Shown here: positions 1 through 9,162 of the stretch, one piece after another | Layout: the number at the start of each line of letters is the position of its first letter | Numbering within the stretch: position 1 is the first letter of the stretch | Source: Flavobacteriales bacterium | GTDB lineage: Bacteria; Bacteroidota; Bacteroidia; Flavobacteriales_D; Sanyastnellaceae | Length of the DNA stretch: 34,881 bases | Assembly (NCBI GenBank): GCA_027488435.1 | Contig: JAIYBR010000033.1 | Coordinates: forward strand, 1 to 34,881 | Direction of reading: 5' to 3' | Translations under genes and position numbers: made by a program | The notes under the pieces: model-generated | What the model was told of the DNA's origin: nothing | The model's input: the letters and a program-made list of their open reading frames with translations, nothing else | Database searches by the model: none

Positions 1-2
1 AA

Positions 3-266
3 CTTATACAGCGAATTAACCAAACGCTGAATGAACACGCAGAAGAGATGACAGGAAAGCCCACCATCGACGAGAAAACACTCAGTGAAAAGTGGAGTGA
101 GCTTTTAGTTCTTACATCCAACAATGATAGCGCAGCGCTCGACATAGCAGAAAGTTTGCTTCTGAATTACTCCCTTGACATGGAAACAAGCTATCGACTT
201 AAAAAATGCATGACCGCTTTAGAGAATTTTGATTTCGATGAAGCATATCAAATTCTCGCAGTATGA
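3..266 (+). CDS. C-terminal part of a signalling protein (possibly hybrid histidine kinase or response regulator tail), 5' truncated by the window
   Basis: Frame is open from base 3 (LIQRINQTLNEHAEEM...) into the 48..266 ORF. The tail 'CMTALENFDFDEAYQILAV' resembles helical segments after REC domains in hybrid kinases. The stop overlaps the next start (ATGA, 263-266). Confidence 0.5.
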   Translation, partial: LIQRINQTLNEHAEEMTGKPTIDEKTLSEKWSELLVLTSNNDSAALDIAESLLLNYSLDMETSYRLKKCMTALENFDFDEAYQILAV

Positions 267-1288
267 AAACGATCATGACCCAATCGGCAGAAAAGCCTCA
301 ACTCTTAATTGTTGACGACTCTGCAGAAAATCTGCAAGTTCTTAACGCGCTGCTGAAGGATCATTACCGACTCAAATTAGCGAAAAGCGCCGCCAAATGT
401 CTCGAAATTGCGCAGCAAGAACCTCAGCCCGACTTAATACTCCTCGATGTAATTATGCCGGAGATGGACGGCTTTCAAGTGTGTGAATCGTTGAAGGCGA
501 ACCCGCGCACTGCAGCTATTCCTGTCATTTTCCTTACCGCTCTGAATGAAGTTGCCGATGAAACAAAGGGCTTTCGTGTAGGAGGCTCAGACTTCATCAC
601 AAAACCATTCAATCCGGACATTGTGAAGGCGCGCATTCGCACGCATTTGGATCTGCAATACGAGCGTAAAAAATCGAATGAGTTATTGCGTGTATTACTG
701 CCGGATGCAGTCGTACACGATTTGATTCAGTATGGCACGCACAAACCACAAATCAAGGAAAACGTCAGCATCTTGTTCTGCGATTTCGTTGGGTTTACTC
801 CGATAAGCGCTGCATTATCGCCTGAAGAATTGATCAACGAATTATCGGATATTTTCAGTGCCTTCGATACCATTTGTGAGGAAAATAATACTACACGAAT
901 CAAAACTATTGGTGATGCCTATATGGCCGTTTCCGGAATTCATCAGCCAACGGAAGAGCATGCATTTAATCTCGTGAAAACTGCGCTCTCGTTTATTGAA
1001 TATCTGGAAAAGAGAAATGAAACCAGTAGTCAGGAATGGCGCTGCAGAATTGGTGTGCATTCAGGCAAAGTAATCGCAGGCATCATCGGCAAAACGCGTT
1101 TCATTTACGACATCATGGGTGATGATGTAAATATTGCAGCCCGCACAGAATCGGCGGGAAGTCCGATGAAAGTGACCATTACACCCGCCACTCATTCACT
1201 TGTTCAAGGCCAATTCAAGCTGCAAAGCGCAGGCATTTCGCACTTAAAAGGCAAAGGCGAAATGGAGCTCTTTCACATCACTCATTAA
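263..1288 (+). CDS. Response regulator: REC domain plus class III adenylate/guanylate cyclase domain
   Basis: REC motifs (LLIVDDS, LILLDVIMPEMDG, KPF). Cyclase motifs (ILFCDFVGFT, RIKTIGDAYMAVSG, YDIMGDDVNIAARTESAG) with both metal Asp residues and the N/R pair present. Confidence 0.93.
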   Translation: MKTIMTQSAEKPQLLIVDDSAENLQVLNALLKDHYRLKLAKSAAKCLEIAQQEPQPDLILLDVIMPEMDGFQVCESLKANPRTAAIPVIFLTALNEVADETKGFRVGGSDFITKPFNPDIVKARIRTHLDLQYERKKSNELLRVLLPDAVVHDLIQYGTHKPQIKENVSILFCDFVGFTPISAALSPEELINELSDIFSAFDTICEENNTTRIKTIGDAYMAVSGIHQPTEEHAFNLVKTALSFIEYLEKRNETSSQEWRCRIGVHSGKVIAGIIGKTRFIYDIMGDDVNIAARTESAGSPMKVTITPATHSLVQGQFKLQSAGISHLKGKGEMELFHITH

Positions 1289-1289
1289 G

Positions 1290-1889
1290 TTACTGAGAAG
1301 CGAGTCGGCGACGAACGAATTCGATATTATTCTGCAATCCGTTTGTTCTCAATTTACGCGACGATTCAGTATGATACTGATGAGCACCCAAAAACGAAAG
1401 TTGAATTTCATTCCAGCGTGCGCGATCATTCATTTCGCCGCAGGCCTTTAATTCAAGGTAGAGGAACTCGGCAATCGATGGAAAGTCTTCGCGACCCAAA
1501 TAGTCAAGGTCAGCGTCACAGATGATAGACTCGAGCAACGTTTTCGGTTGTTGCGGAATTTTCGTCACCATGATAAGGCTGGCTACCGTCTGTTTTTCCT
1601 CTTCCGAAATTTCAGAGTCAATAGACTCTTGCATAAACAATTCGACTCCGGCACTTTCGTGGTTGGGCCGTTGAACCAAAAAACCAAGATCATGATACAG
1701 GGCAGCGAGCTTAAGCAGCGCAATTTCATGTTGATTCACTTTCTCGCGATAGCCTATTTCCTGCACCTGACGAATCACATCTTCCGTGTGCCGGCAATCA
1801 TGGTAAAGGTATTTTACATTCAATTCAAAGCGGAGGCGTTGCATAACGCTTCCGAGTTTATTATCGAAGAAAGACTTGACTGCTTCCAT
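1290..1889 (-). CDS. HD-domain metal-dependent phosphohydrolase
   Basis: H...HD...D pattern: 'YHDCRHTEDVIRQVQ...LKLAALYHDLGF...ESIICDADLDYLG'. Confidence 0.85.
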   Translation of the reverse strand: MEAVKSFFDNKLGSVMQRLRFELNVKYLYHDCRHTEDVIRQVQEIGYREKVNQHEIALLKLAALYHDLGFLVQRPNHESAGVELFMQESIDSEISEEEKQTVASLIMVTKIPQQPKTLLESIICDADLDYLGREDFPSIAEFLYLELKACGEMNDRARWNEIQLSFLGAHQYHTESSRKLRTNGLQNNIEFVRRRLASQ

Positions 1890-1940
1890 ACTTTAATTGC
1901 GATTAGCAACTAGATTCGAGGTAAAGGTAAACAAGATGTT

Positions 1941-1948
1941 TAGATTTG
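1941..1948 (+). promoter_or_regulatory. Candidate Bacteroidota -7 element TAGATTTG upstream of usp
   Basis: Exact match to TAnnTTTG; no clear -33 TTG at ideal spacing. Confidence 0.4.
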
Positions 1949-1964
1949 CATGAAAACGATAAAT

Positions 1965-2789
1965 ATGCGACTCACGAAAATTCTGGTTCCTTGCGATTTA
2001 AAAGAAGCGAGCTTTGTAGCCCTTCATCACGCCGCGCACATTGCTACTCTGGCCGGTGCGGAAATAGCGCTGCTTCACCTGGAATTCAGCGATCGTGCAC
2101 TAGAAGCTTCCAAACAGGAACTAGATGCATGGGCAGTACGATTGAGTGACACGTTCAAAGGACAGATCACAACACATGTTCGCAAAGGCGGCATAGTGGG
2201 AGAAATTCCCGCGTTTGCTAAAGAATATGGTTGCGGGCTTATCGTAATGCCAACCCACGGCATGAAAGGCATGCAGAAACTCACAGGCAGCCTGGCTCTT
2301 CGTGTGGTCTCCGAATCACACATTCCATTCATCATTGTTCAGGATAGAGATATACGACCACAAGGTTATAAGAAGCTGGTTATTCCCGTCGACTACCGAC
2401 ATCAGTTACTGGAAGAGGCAACCGCTTTGGTGCAATTGGCAAAGCTGTTCGGAGGCGAAGTGCATCTGGTCATTAAGCGCGTGAATGCAGAACTCATGGA
2501 CGAATCTGTTCTATCCGGCATAAAAAAGCACTTTTCAGATAATCAGATAGCCGTACAAATACATGAAGTTGCCCACACCCATCATTTCACTAAAGAGCTG
2601 GTTCGCTACGCCGCTTCCATTGAGGCCGATTTAATCTGCGCTATTAATTTCAGCTACGAATATTTATACACCCTTTTCCCGCGCACGGAAGAGGAAGACC
2701 TTATCTACAACGATCCACAAATACCCGTACTACTCATCACACCCCATAATCAGGATGAGGTGATTTATAATATTCCAATGCGCTTTTAA
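1965..2789 (+). CDS. Universal stress protein, tandem UspA domains
   Basis: 'MRLTKILVPCDLKEAS...GLIVMPTHGMKGMQKLTGSLALRVVSESHIPFIIV' UspA signature. The ORF track starts at 1950, but a -7-like box (TAGATTTG, 1941-1948) ends 1 nt before that ATG, so 1965 is preferred. Confidence 0.9.
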   Translation: MRLTKILVPCDLKEASFVALHHAAHIATLAGAEIALLHLEFSDRALEASKQELDAWAVRLSDTFKGQITTHVRKGGIVGEIPAFAKEYGCGLIVMPTHGMKGMQKLTGSLALRVVSESHIPFIIVQDRDIRPQGYKKLVIPVDYRHQLLEEATALVQLAKLFGGEVHLVIKRVNAELMDESVLSGIKKHFSDNQIAVQIHEVAHTHHFTKELVRYAASIEADLICAINFSYEYLYTLFPRTEEEDLIYNDPQIPVLLITPHNQDEVIYNIPMRF

Positions 2790-3124
2790 GGGCGGACATC
2801 CGGGAATTTTTTCTTCAAGTCGCGCTCGACGGAATAGAAGGTATAAAAAATGGTGATAACTAGTGTCACAATCATTGAAATGCCATGAATGCCTTCGTCA
2901 AATTTCAGAACAGATATAATAATAAAAATCAACATACCCGCAAGGCCACATAGAAGCATACGGCGAGCTGAAACACGCTGCGCGTAATTCCATGCCTCTG
3001 TTGACTTCATGGATCGTGCTGTTCGGTAGCCGTAAAGGGGGTTGATTTTTTTAGGAGGGTATTTCATAAAAAGGAATCCGCCCAGAACAAACAACATCGA
3101 AATGATGAACTGCGGAAATAACAT
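2786..3124 (-). CDS. SdpI-family membrane protein
   Basis: 'MKYPPKKINPLYGYRTARSMKSTEAWNYAQRVSARRML' motif typical of SdpI-like proteins; hydrophobic segments. Confidence 0.75.
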   Translation of the reverse strand: MLFPQFIISMLFVLGGFLFMKYPPKKINPLYGYRTARSMKSTEAWNYAQRVSARRMLLCGLAGMLIFIIISVLKFDEGIHGISMIVTLVITIFYTFYSVERDLKKKFPDVRP

Positions 3125-3227
3125 TTTCGTTTACTTTTTGGTAACGGACAATTATAGTACATTTTCGGTTATTAGAGAAATCGTGAACCTACCGAGTTAG
3201 CAACCATCGCCTATTCATTATTAGCCT

Positions 3228-3241
3228 TTGACATTTGTCAA
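3228..3241. promoter_or_regulatory. Perfect Crp/Fnr-like palindrome TTGACA-TT-TGTCAA
   Basis: Read directly; fits TTGA-N6-TCAA. Centre (3234.5) is about 61 bp upstream of the start inferred from the -7 element at 3282-3289. Confidence 0.5.
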
Positions 3242-3281
3242 CGAAAATCAGAAACCATACTAGTTGTTTACCTGACAAGTG

Positions 3282-3289
3282 TATCTTTG
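3282..3289 (+). promoter_or_regulatory. Candidate -7 element TATCTTTG for the haloperoxidase gene
   Basis: Exact TAnnTTTG, 16 nt before ATG 3306; a TTG lies 15 nt upstream (shorter than usual). Confidence 0.5.
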
Positions 3290-3305
3290 GTTCAAACTCA
3301 GCACT

Positions 3306-6300
3306 ATGAAGGTTCTTTACTCTCGCTCAATCAGACAAGCATTGCTGTTATCATCCATTTTTATTCTATCAGCGATTCCACTCATTGCGCAACAATCGGT
3401 TGCCCGCCAATGGAGCGAAACACAGCTGAATTGCATACGCAAGTACTTCGCAAAACCCACCGTGCATGCCCGCCATTTAGCGCATGTTTCGATAGTCATG
3501 TACGATGCTTGGGCCGTGTATGATGACCAGGCACAACCCTATTTCCTGGGACAAACCTGGGGCGGGTTCAATTGTCCGTTCAACGGCATTCCCATGCCAG
3601 CTGATGGTGATTTGCTGGCAGCGCAGGAGAAAGCTATCAGCTACGCCGCTTATAGAACCCTCTGGAACCGCTATACGATTTTCGCACCCGGAGCAAACTT
3701 GCTGACTATCCAGAGCTACATCAGCGGGCAAATGGAATTGCTTGGCTATGATCCCGCTATAACATCCACTGATTATTCAGATGGTGATCCGGCCAAACTC
3801 GGAAACTACATCGCTGCCAAGTTGCAAGAGTTTGCGCTGCAAGACGGTTCGAATCAATTGTTCAATTATGCCAATCTGCAATACACGCCCATCAACGGTC
3901 AGCTTGAACCCGCCTTTCCCGGTAATCCTCTTGTTGTGGACCCCAATCGCTGGCAGCCTCTGGTATTGGCACAATGTGTCGATCAGAACGGGATTCCAAC
4001 GGAATGCCCACCCGGCACCGGCACACCAGCTCTATCACACGAATGGGGCAACGTGATTCCGTTTGCATTAACCGATGACCAATCAGATACGTTGGTTAGA
4101 GATGGCCTCAACTGGAAAGTATACCTCGACCCCGGCACACCTCCGTTGCTCGATACTACGATTCAAACTGGTTTGGATGAAAGCTTCTTCAAGTGGGGAT
4201 ATGTCATGAACATCATTTGGCATTCTTTCCACAACAACGATGATGGAGTCATGGTCGATGCTTCGCCCAATAACATCGGAGGACTCGACATTACGGAATC
4301 GTCACAGCTGCCTTCCACCTTTGAAGAATACCAAGCCTTCTACAACATGTTTGAAGGTGGGGTGAATGATCCGGGGCGCACTTTGAATCCGTATACCGGT
4401 TTGCCCTATGAGCCGCAAATGGTTCCGCGAAAAGATTTTACACGTGTGCTCTCCCAGTATTGGGCTGATGGACCTACCTCCGAAACGCCACCGGGACATT
4501 GGTTCAAGATCTTCAATCAAGTAGCCGATAAAATGGATACACTCGACATCGCAAAACGATGGATGGGAGCCGGTGATGAACTGACAAAGCTTGAATGGGA
4601 TATCAAGGGCTATTTCGCACTCGGAGGAGGCATTCACGATGCTGCCATTGCATGCTGGAGCGCCAAAGGTTACTACGACTACACACGCCCTATCATGGCC
4701 ATTCGTTGGATGGGTTCGAAGGGACAAAGCTCAGATCCTACGCTCCCCCATTATCATCCTGCAGGATTACCCTTGATTCCAGGCTACATCGAATTAGTTT
4801 ATGAAGGCGACTCGCTCGTAGGTGACACGCTGGAGAATTTACACAAAATAAAAATCTACTCCTGGAAAGGCCCATTGGCGGGCACCGGAGAAGACGGTGC
4901 CGGTTGGTTGCTTGCCGAAAACTGGTGGACCTATCAAACAGCGGGGTTCGTTACCCCTCCATTTGCGGGTTACTACTCAGGCCATTCTACCTACTCCAGA
5001 ACCGGCGCTGAAATTATGACCCTCATTACGGGCGACGCATATTTCCCGGGTGGCATGTCGGAATTTGTAGCCAATGAAGACAGCTATTTGATTGCCGACA
5101 GCGGCCCTTCGACCACCGTTAAACTGCAATGGGCAACGTATCGCGATGCATCAGACCAATGCAGTGTATCGCGCATTTATGGCGGCTTGCACCCACCGCA
5201 AGATGACATACCCGGACGCAAAGTTGGATTAGTAGTAGGTCCCCAAGCGGTCAACAAAGCCAATACGTGCATTCAAGCAAATCCGCCAGCAGCTGCCATC
5301 AGCTTTAATTCGAGTTTAATCTCCGATCAATTAGTCGGTAACTCATGGAGTGTTGATGTGACGTTCGACAAAGTGATGGATACGTTGGTTAATCCGACTT
5401 TGACTTTCCTGAATGCATCCGCTCAAAGCACGTTAGATTTTATTTCGGGTGAATGGATAGACGAGCAGACGTATCGCGCAACCTATGCTGTTGCAGACTT
5501 GAATACAGTTTTAAATAACTGCGTGATAAGTGTGCAGCAGGCACGCGACACGTCTGGCACATGGAACGTGCCCACAGTGAGCGCAAGCTTCTCTATCGAT
5601 ACAGCAAACCCGGCGGGTGTTGCGACAATCATCGGTGCTAACAATGTTCTCAATCAGCTCTCGGCTATTCAGCAAGCCGAAGTCGATATTTTCATTCAGT
5701 TCAATGAGCCCATGAATCAAACGATTGACCCTGTGTTCACCATCATCGGTGCAGAAGAAAACTCAGGACTCACGTTGAATGCCATGAGCGCCTGGACAGG
5801 ACCTTCAACCTATCATGCCGTGTTTGATTTTGAAGACACGAATATTGAGATCATGGATGCGGACATTGAAATTTCGGCGGCCCGGGATATTGCCGGAAAC
5901 ACACAGTTCATCACCATGATGAACAATGTTATTTCTATCGACACAAAAGCACCCGAGGGAACAGTTGAAAGCAATACAGCTATAGTTACCGATGCATTAG
6001 CGGGAGATAGCTTGATTATCACTGTAACCTGCGATTCACCTATGAATACAGCGGGGAATCCTATATTAGCATTCAACGGACTTTCAACCTCAAGCCATTT
6101 CACTTCGTTGGGCGGACAGTGGATAAACGATAGCACCTATCAATTCATCTACCTCATACTCGATGGAAATATCTCCGGAAGCTTCTCGGTTGTCATTGCA
6201 GGTTCCACCGATGAAAACGGTAATATTCTCAACACTTCCGTTAACGGTGACACAATTGCAATCGACACTCAGAATCCTGAGGTCAACTCGGCTACTCCAT

Positions 6301-7223
6301 CTATCTCAATCATATCGGATGACGATATTGCAAACGGCTTCGCGGTCTCAACCATATACAGTAGGCCCATGGATACACTGGTCATTCCTCAACTCAACTA
6401 TACAGCAGACAATCCACTAGCTTCCTCAATGATTCAAGACGAAGCAGCAAGCCGATGGGTAAACCAATCAACCTTTGAGGCGATCTACTTGCTCGCTGAT
6501 GCAGGTGAGGAATTGAACACCATCGATTTGGAGGTAAACAATTCATTCGACGTGAATGGAAATGCCCAAACGGTAAGCTTCTCGGCGAATAATGTCTTTG
6601 CTATCGATACCCGAAATCCGCTAGTGACAGAAGTAATACCAAGCATGAACGTGATTCAAAGTGACGACATTGGCGAAGCCATGTTCAGCGTAGCAATCAC
6701 GTTTGATGAATCGATGGGCAACGACGCGGCACCCGAACTTTCGTTTATTTCGACACCGATGATAAACTTGCCACTTAACGCTCAGTCGGAATGGACAACG
6801 AACGACACTTACACCGCCCTATTTGACGTTCCCGGTGACATTGAACAAATAGCGTCAGTAGATTTGACTGTTGGCGGAAACGTGCAAGATGCTGCAGGCA
6901 ATTTGGCCGAATCATTCACACTGTCTAATGCCTTCTCTGTCGATATCGTTATTAACTTGAACGGCGAGCGCACTGCAGAGAGCGGTATCTCCATCTTCCC
7001 GAATCCGGCTTATTCGGGTAACAGCCTGACTTTATTCGCGGGTGCTGAAAAGATGACGAACCTCGAGATTGTCGATATGCTGGGAAAAATAGTGTTCTCT
7101 CAAACCTTGCAACCGATTTCGATTCAGACAACGACACTTACCGATTGTAGTCCAGGAATGTACACGGCTCGAGTAACAACCGAACGCGGCATTTTCACGC
7201 AACCCATTATGATTCTTCACTAA
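3306..7223 (+). CDS. Secreted vanadium-dependent haloperoxidase-type (PAP2-like) protein with about five Ig-like repeats and a T9SS C-terminal sorting domain
   Basis: 'KGYYDYTRP', 'GYYSGHSTYS' and 'SRIYGGLHPPQDDIPGRKVG' correspond to the K-x6-RP, SGH and R...H vanadate pocket. Repeats end in 'IDTxNP'. C-term 'ISIFPNPAYSG...LEIVDMLGKIVF...GMYTARVTTERGIFTQPIMI'. Start moved from 3279 to 3306 because the -7 box lies inside the ORF-track N-terminus; 3306 also begins a signal peptide. Confidence 0.9.
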   Translation: MKVLYSRSIRQALLLSSIFILSAIPLIAQQSVARQWSETQLNCIRKYFAKPTVHARHLAHVSIVMYDAWAVYDDQAQPYFLGQTWGGFNCPFNGIPMPADGDLLAAQEKAISYAAYRTLWNRYTIFAPGANLLTIQSYISGQMELLGYDPAITSTDYSDGDPAKLGNYIAAKLQEFALQDGSNQLFNYANLQYTPINGQLEPAFPGNPLVVDPNRWQPLVLAQCVDQNGIPTECPPGTGTPALSHEWGNVIPFALTDDQSDTLVRDGLNWKVYLDPGTPPLLDTTIQTGLDESFFKWGYVMNIIWHSFHNNDDGVMVDASPNNIGGLDITESSQLPSTFEEYQAFYNMFEGGVNDPGRTLNPYTGLPYEPQMVPRKDFTRVLSQYWADGPTSETPPGHWFKIFNQVADKMDTLDIAKRWMGAGDELTKLEWDIKGYFALGGGIHDAAIACWSAKGYYDYTRPIMAIRWMGSKGQSSDPTLPHYHPAGLPLIPGYIELVYEGDSLVGDTLENLHKIKIYSWKGPLAGTGEDGAGWLLAENWWTYQTAGFVTPPFAGYYSGHSTYSRTGAEIMTLITGDAYFPGGMSEFVANEDSYLIADSGPSTTVKLQWATYRDASDQCSVSRIYGGLHPPQDDIPGRKVGLVVGPQAVNKANTCIQANPPAAAISFNSSLISDQLVGNSWSVDVTFDKVMDTLVNPTLTFLNASAQSTLDFISGEWIDEQTYRATYAVADLNTVLNNCVISVQQARDTSGTWNVPTVSASFSIDTANPAGVATIIGANNVLNQLSAIQQAEVDIFIQFNEPMNQTIDPVFTIIGAEENSGLTLNAMSAWTGPSTYHAVFDFEDTNIEIMDADIEISAARDIAGNTQFITMMNNVISIDTKAPEGTVESNTAIVTDALAGDSLIITVTCDSPMNTAGNPILAFNGLSTSSHFTSLGGQWINDSTYQFIYLILDGNISGSFSVVIAGSTDENGNILNTSVNGDTIAIDTQNPEVNSATPSISIISDDDIANGFAVSTIYSRPMDTLVIPQLNYTADNPLASSMIQDEAASRWVNQSTFEAIYLLADAGEELNTIDLEVNNSFDVNGNAQTVSFSANNVFAIDTRNPLVTEVIPSMNVIQSDDIGEAMFSVAITFDESMGNDAAPELSFISTPMINLPLNAQSEWTTNDTYTALFDVPGDIEQIASVDLTVGGNVQDAAGNLAESFTLSNAFSVDIVINLNGERTAESGISIFPNPAYSGNSLTLFAGAEKMTNLEIVDMLGKIVFSQTLQPISIQTTTLTDCSPGMYTARVTTERGIFTQPIMILH

Positions 7224-7256
7224 TTCCGATTTAGAAGAAAAGTTTTCAAATTCAAG

Positions 7257-7288
7257 ATGCCGCCCCAACTTTCGGGCGGCATTTTTTG
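7257..7288 (+). terminator. Rho-independent terminator after the haloperoxidase gene
   Basis: 9-bp perfect stem ATGCCGCCC (7257-7265) / GGGCGGCAT (7274-7282) followed by a T run. Confidence 0.85.
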
Positions 7289-7298
7289 TTTTACAGCC

Positions 7299-7949
7299 AT
7301 GGCCAAAGAAACTTTTGCGATACCGAAATACCTGGCACAGCGCATTGCGGAAGGCGAGCATCAAATGCTCGACTTCAAATATGCAGTGAATGATGCACGC
7401 AAAATCGCCATCACCTTATGTGCGTTTGCCAATACCGATGGTGGAACCTTGCTTATTGGCGTCAAAGACAATGGCTCAATCGCGGGTGCTAAACTGCAAG
7501 AAGAAGAGCACATGATTCAGGCAGCGGCCACCATGTATTCGAAGCTTCCCATCGAATATTCTACACAGGGCTGGAAGGCCGGAGATCGTTACGTTTTGGA
7601 GGTTATCATACCCGCGTCACGACATAGGCCGCACCTTGCGGTGAATGAGCTGGGTGAATGGAAAGCCTATGTGCGCCGCCATGATCAGAACTTTCCTGCA
7701 CCCGGTGTTTTGATGCAGTATTGGAAAAGCGACCACACCCCGATTACAGAAAAGTATTTTCACACCGAAAAGGAAAAGCGACTTTTCGAAGCTCTCTCTC
7801 ACCAGGAAGGATTTACGGTGAGTCAGCTATCGAAGATGAGTCATATACCGCGTCCCATCGTAACTACGTTGCTCGCCCGATTCATGCGCTGGGAATTGGT
7901 AACAATGGAGTTTGAGCAGAACATTGCGCGCTTCCGTTCTAAAGAGTAA
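7299..7949 (+). CDS. AlbA_2 (Schlafen-like ATP-binding/DNA-binding) domain protein with C-terminal winged-helix-like region
   Basis: 'MLDFKYAVNDARKIAITLCAFANTDGGTLLIGVKDNGSIAG' AlbA_2 signature. The ATG at 7257 is inside a terminator stem, so start at 7299. Confidence 0.85.
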   Translation: MAKETFAIPKYLAQRIAEGEHQMLDFKYAVNDARKIAITLCAFANTDGGTLLIGVKDNGSIAGAKLQEEEHMIQAAATMYSKLPIEYSTQGWKAGDRYVLEVIIPASRHRPHLAVNELGEWKAYVRRHDQNFPAPGVLMQYWKSDHTPITEKYFHTEKEKRLFEALSHQEGFTVSQLSKMSHIPRPIVTTLLARFMRWELVTMEFEQNIARFRSKE

Positions 7950-7958
7950 GTTTGGAGC

Positions 7959-8300
7959 ATGAGCAATGAGCGCCTCAGTCGGTTCGACAACATGCACATC
8001 CTTTTCTGGCTTGTGAAGGACATGTGCTGGTGTCTAATGTCAAAATCTATCGGAACCATCATGATTGCGCCAACTATAACGATTGCTCTCATCATACTTT
8101 ACCGTTCGAGGGAACACCTCACTTCATTCGTTCATAACCTGGCTGTATTGTTCTGGATTTCGGCTAACTCGCTATGGATGCTGGGTGAAATGTATTGCAG
8201 CGATTGCACGAAGCCCTACGCTATTTGGCTATTCAGCGCAGGCATGGGCGTATTACTTCTGTATTATACATACCTAGTTGTCGCTCGTTTGCGCAATTAG
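7959..8300 (+). CDS. Small membrane protein of unknown function
   Basis: About three hydrophobic segments and 'ILFWLVKDMCWC' motif. 10-nt gap after the AlbA_2 gene. Start may be an internal Met. Confidence 0.65.
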   Translation: MSNERLSRFDNMHILFWLVKDMCWCLMSKSIGTIMIAPTITIALIILYRSREHLTSFVHNLAVLFWISANSLWMLGEMYCSDCTKPYAIWLFSAGMGVLLLYYTYLVVARLRN

Positions 8301-8306
8301 GCATAA

Positions 8307-9131
8307 TCAATTCCGAATAACACGTCTAAAAGCTTCACCACGTTTTGTCTTGACGTGGAGCAAATAAACACCCGATGAATCGGGCAGCTCAATAGTTGGA
8401 TTGTTGGTGTAGCCGGGATTTGCATAAACGCCACAGCGTGCACCAACCATATTGTAAACAGCCACCTCCATAACCGGCGAATTGGTTTGCAGTGTAATCA
8501 TTCCATCGGAAGGATTGGGAAAGGCAGATAGCTGAGCGGAAGAAACCTCAGTAACCGCAACCTCGGGCTGCTGAGTGCTTAAGCAAAACTCTCCGGTCGT
8601 TAAAGGAAGTTCAGGGCTTCCGAAACCACTGTAATTGAAGCCGTCAACGGCCAGATAATAATCGGTGCCTGACTGAATTTCAGAAGAAATACCCGACCAG
8701 TAGTAGTTAGCAGCTGCGTTGATGTCTTCATTGCAAGCAACGACTTCAAGACTGTCGCACTCGCCCTTAAATAGGACCATTTGCGTGTCTTGCGAGAGGA
8801 AATTCAAATTACTATCGCACGGCTGAACGAAAACAGAGAGATTACCGTCGAATCCTTCGAATCGAAACCAAACAGTAGCATCAACTTGAGGTGTTCCGTT
8901 CTCAATATCTCCTGAAAGAGGATCGAACCAACAACCGGTTACATCGGCAACATCGACGTCATTACCTGTCGCTCCAACATTGCTGTAGGGCCCTGACAAC
9001 CCATCATTTTGGATGATAAAATCATGTATATCCAAAGCAGATGAACATAAATCGTTTGTCAACTGGGATAAAACGTGTTGAGCATTTGCACTCAACAGAA
9101 TCAGAAGCAGAAATAATTTTACGAAACGCAT
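8307..9131 (-). CDS. Secreted protein with T9SS type A C-terminal sorting domain
   Basis: Signal peptide MRFVKLFLLLILLSANAQ. Tail 'LSAFPNPSDGMITLQTNSPVMEVAVYNMVGARCG...SGVYLLHVKTKRGEAFRRVIRN'. Confidence 0.88.
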   Translation of the reverse strand: MRFVKLFLLLILLSANAQHVLSQLTNDLCSSALDIHDFIIQNDGLSGPYSNVGATGNDVDVADVTGCWFDPLSGDIENGTPQVDATVWFRFEGFDGNLSVFVQPCDSNLNFLSQDTQMVLFKGECDSLEVVACNEDINAAANYYWSGISSEIQSGTDYYLAVDGFNYSGFGSPELPLTTGEFCLSTQQPEVAVTEVSSAQLSAFPNPSDGMITLQTNSPVMEVAVYNMVGARCGVYANPGYTNNPTIELPDSSGVYLLHVKTKRGEAFRRVIRN

Positions 9132-9162
9132 GAAGAGTCGCGACGCTTAAAACCTCGCGGCA

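Noticed and set aside
1897-1909. TTGCGATTAGCAA dyad upstream of usp
   Set aside because: Only 4-bp arms with a 5-nt spacer and not a TTGA-N6-TCAA match; common by chance.
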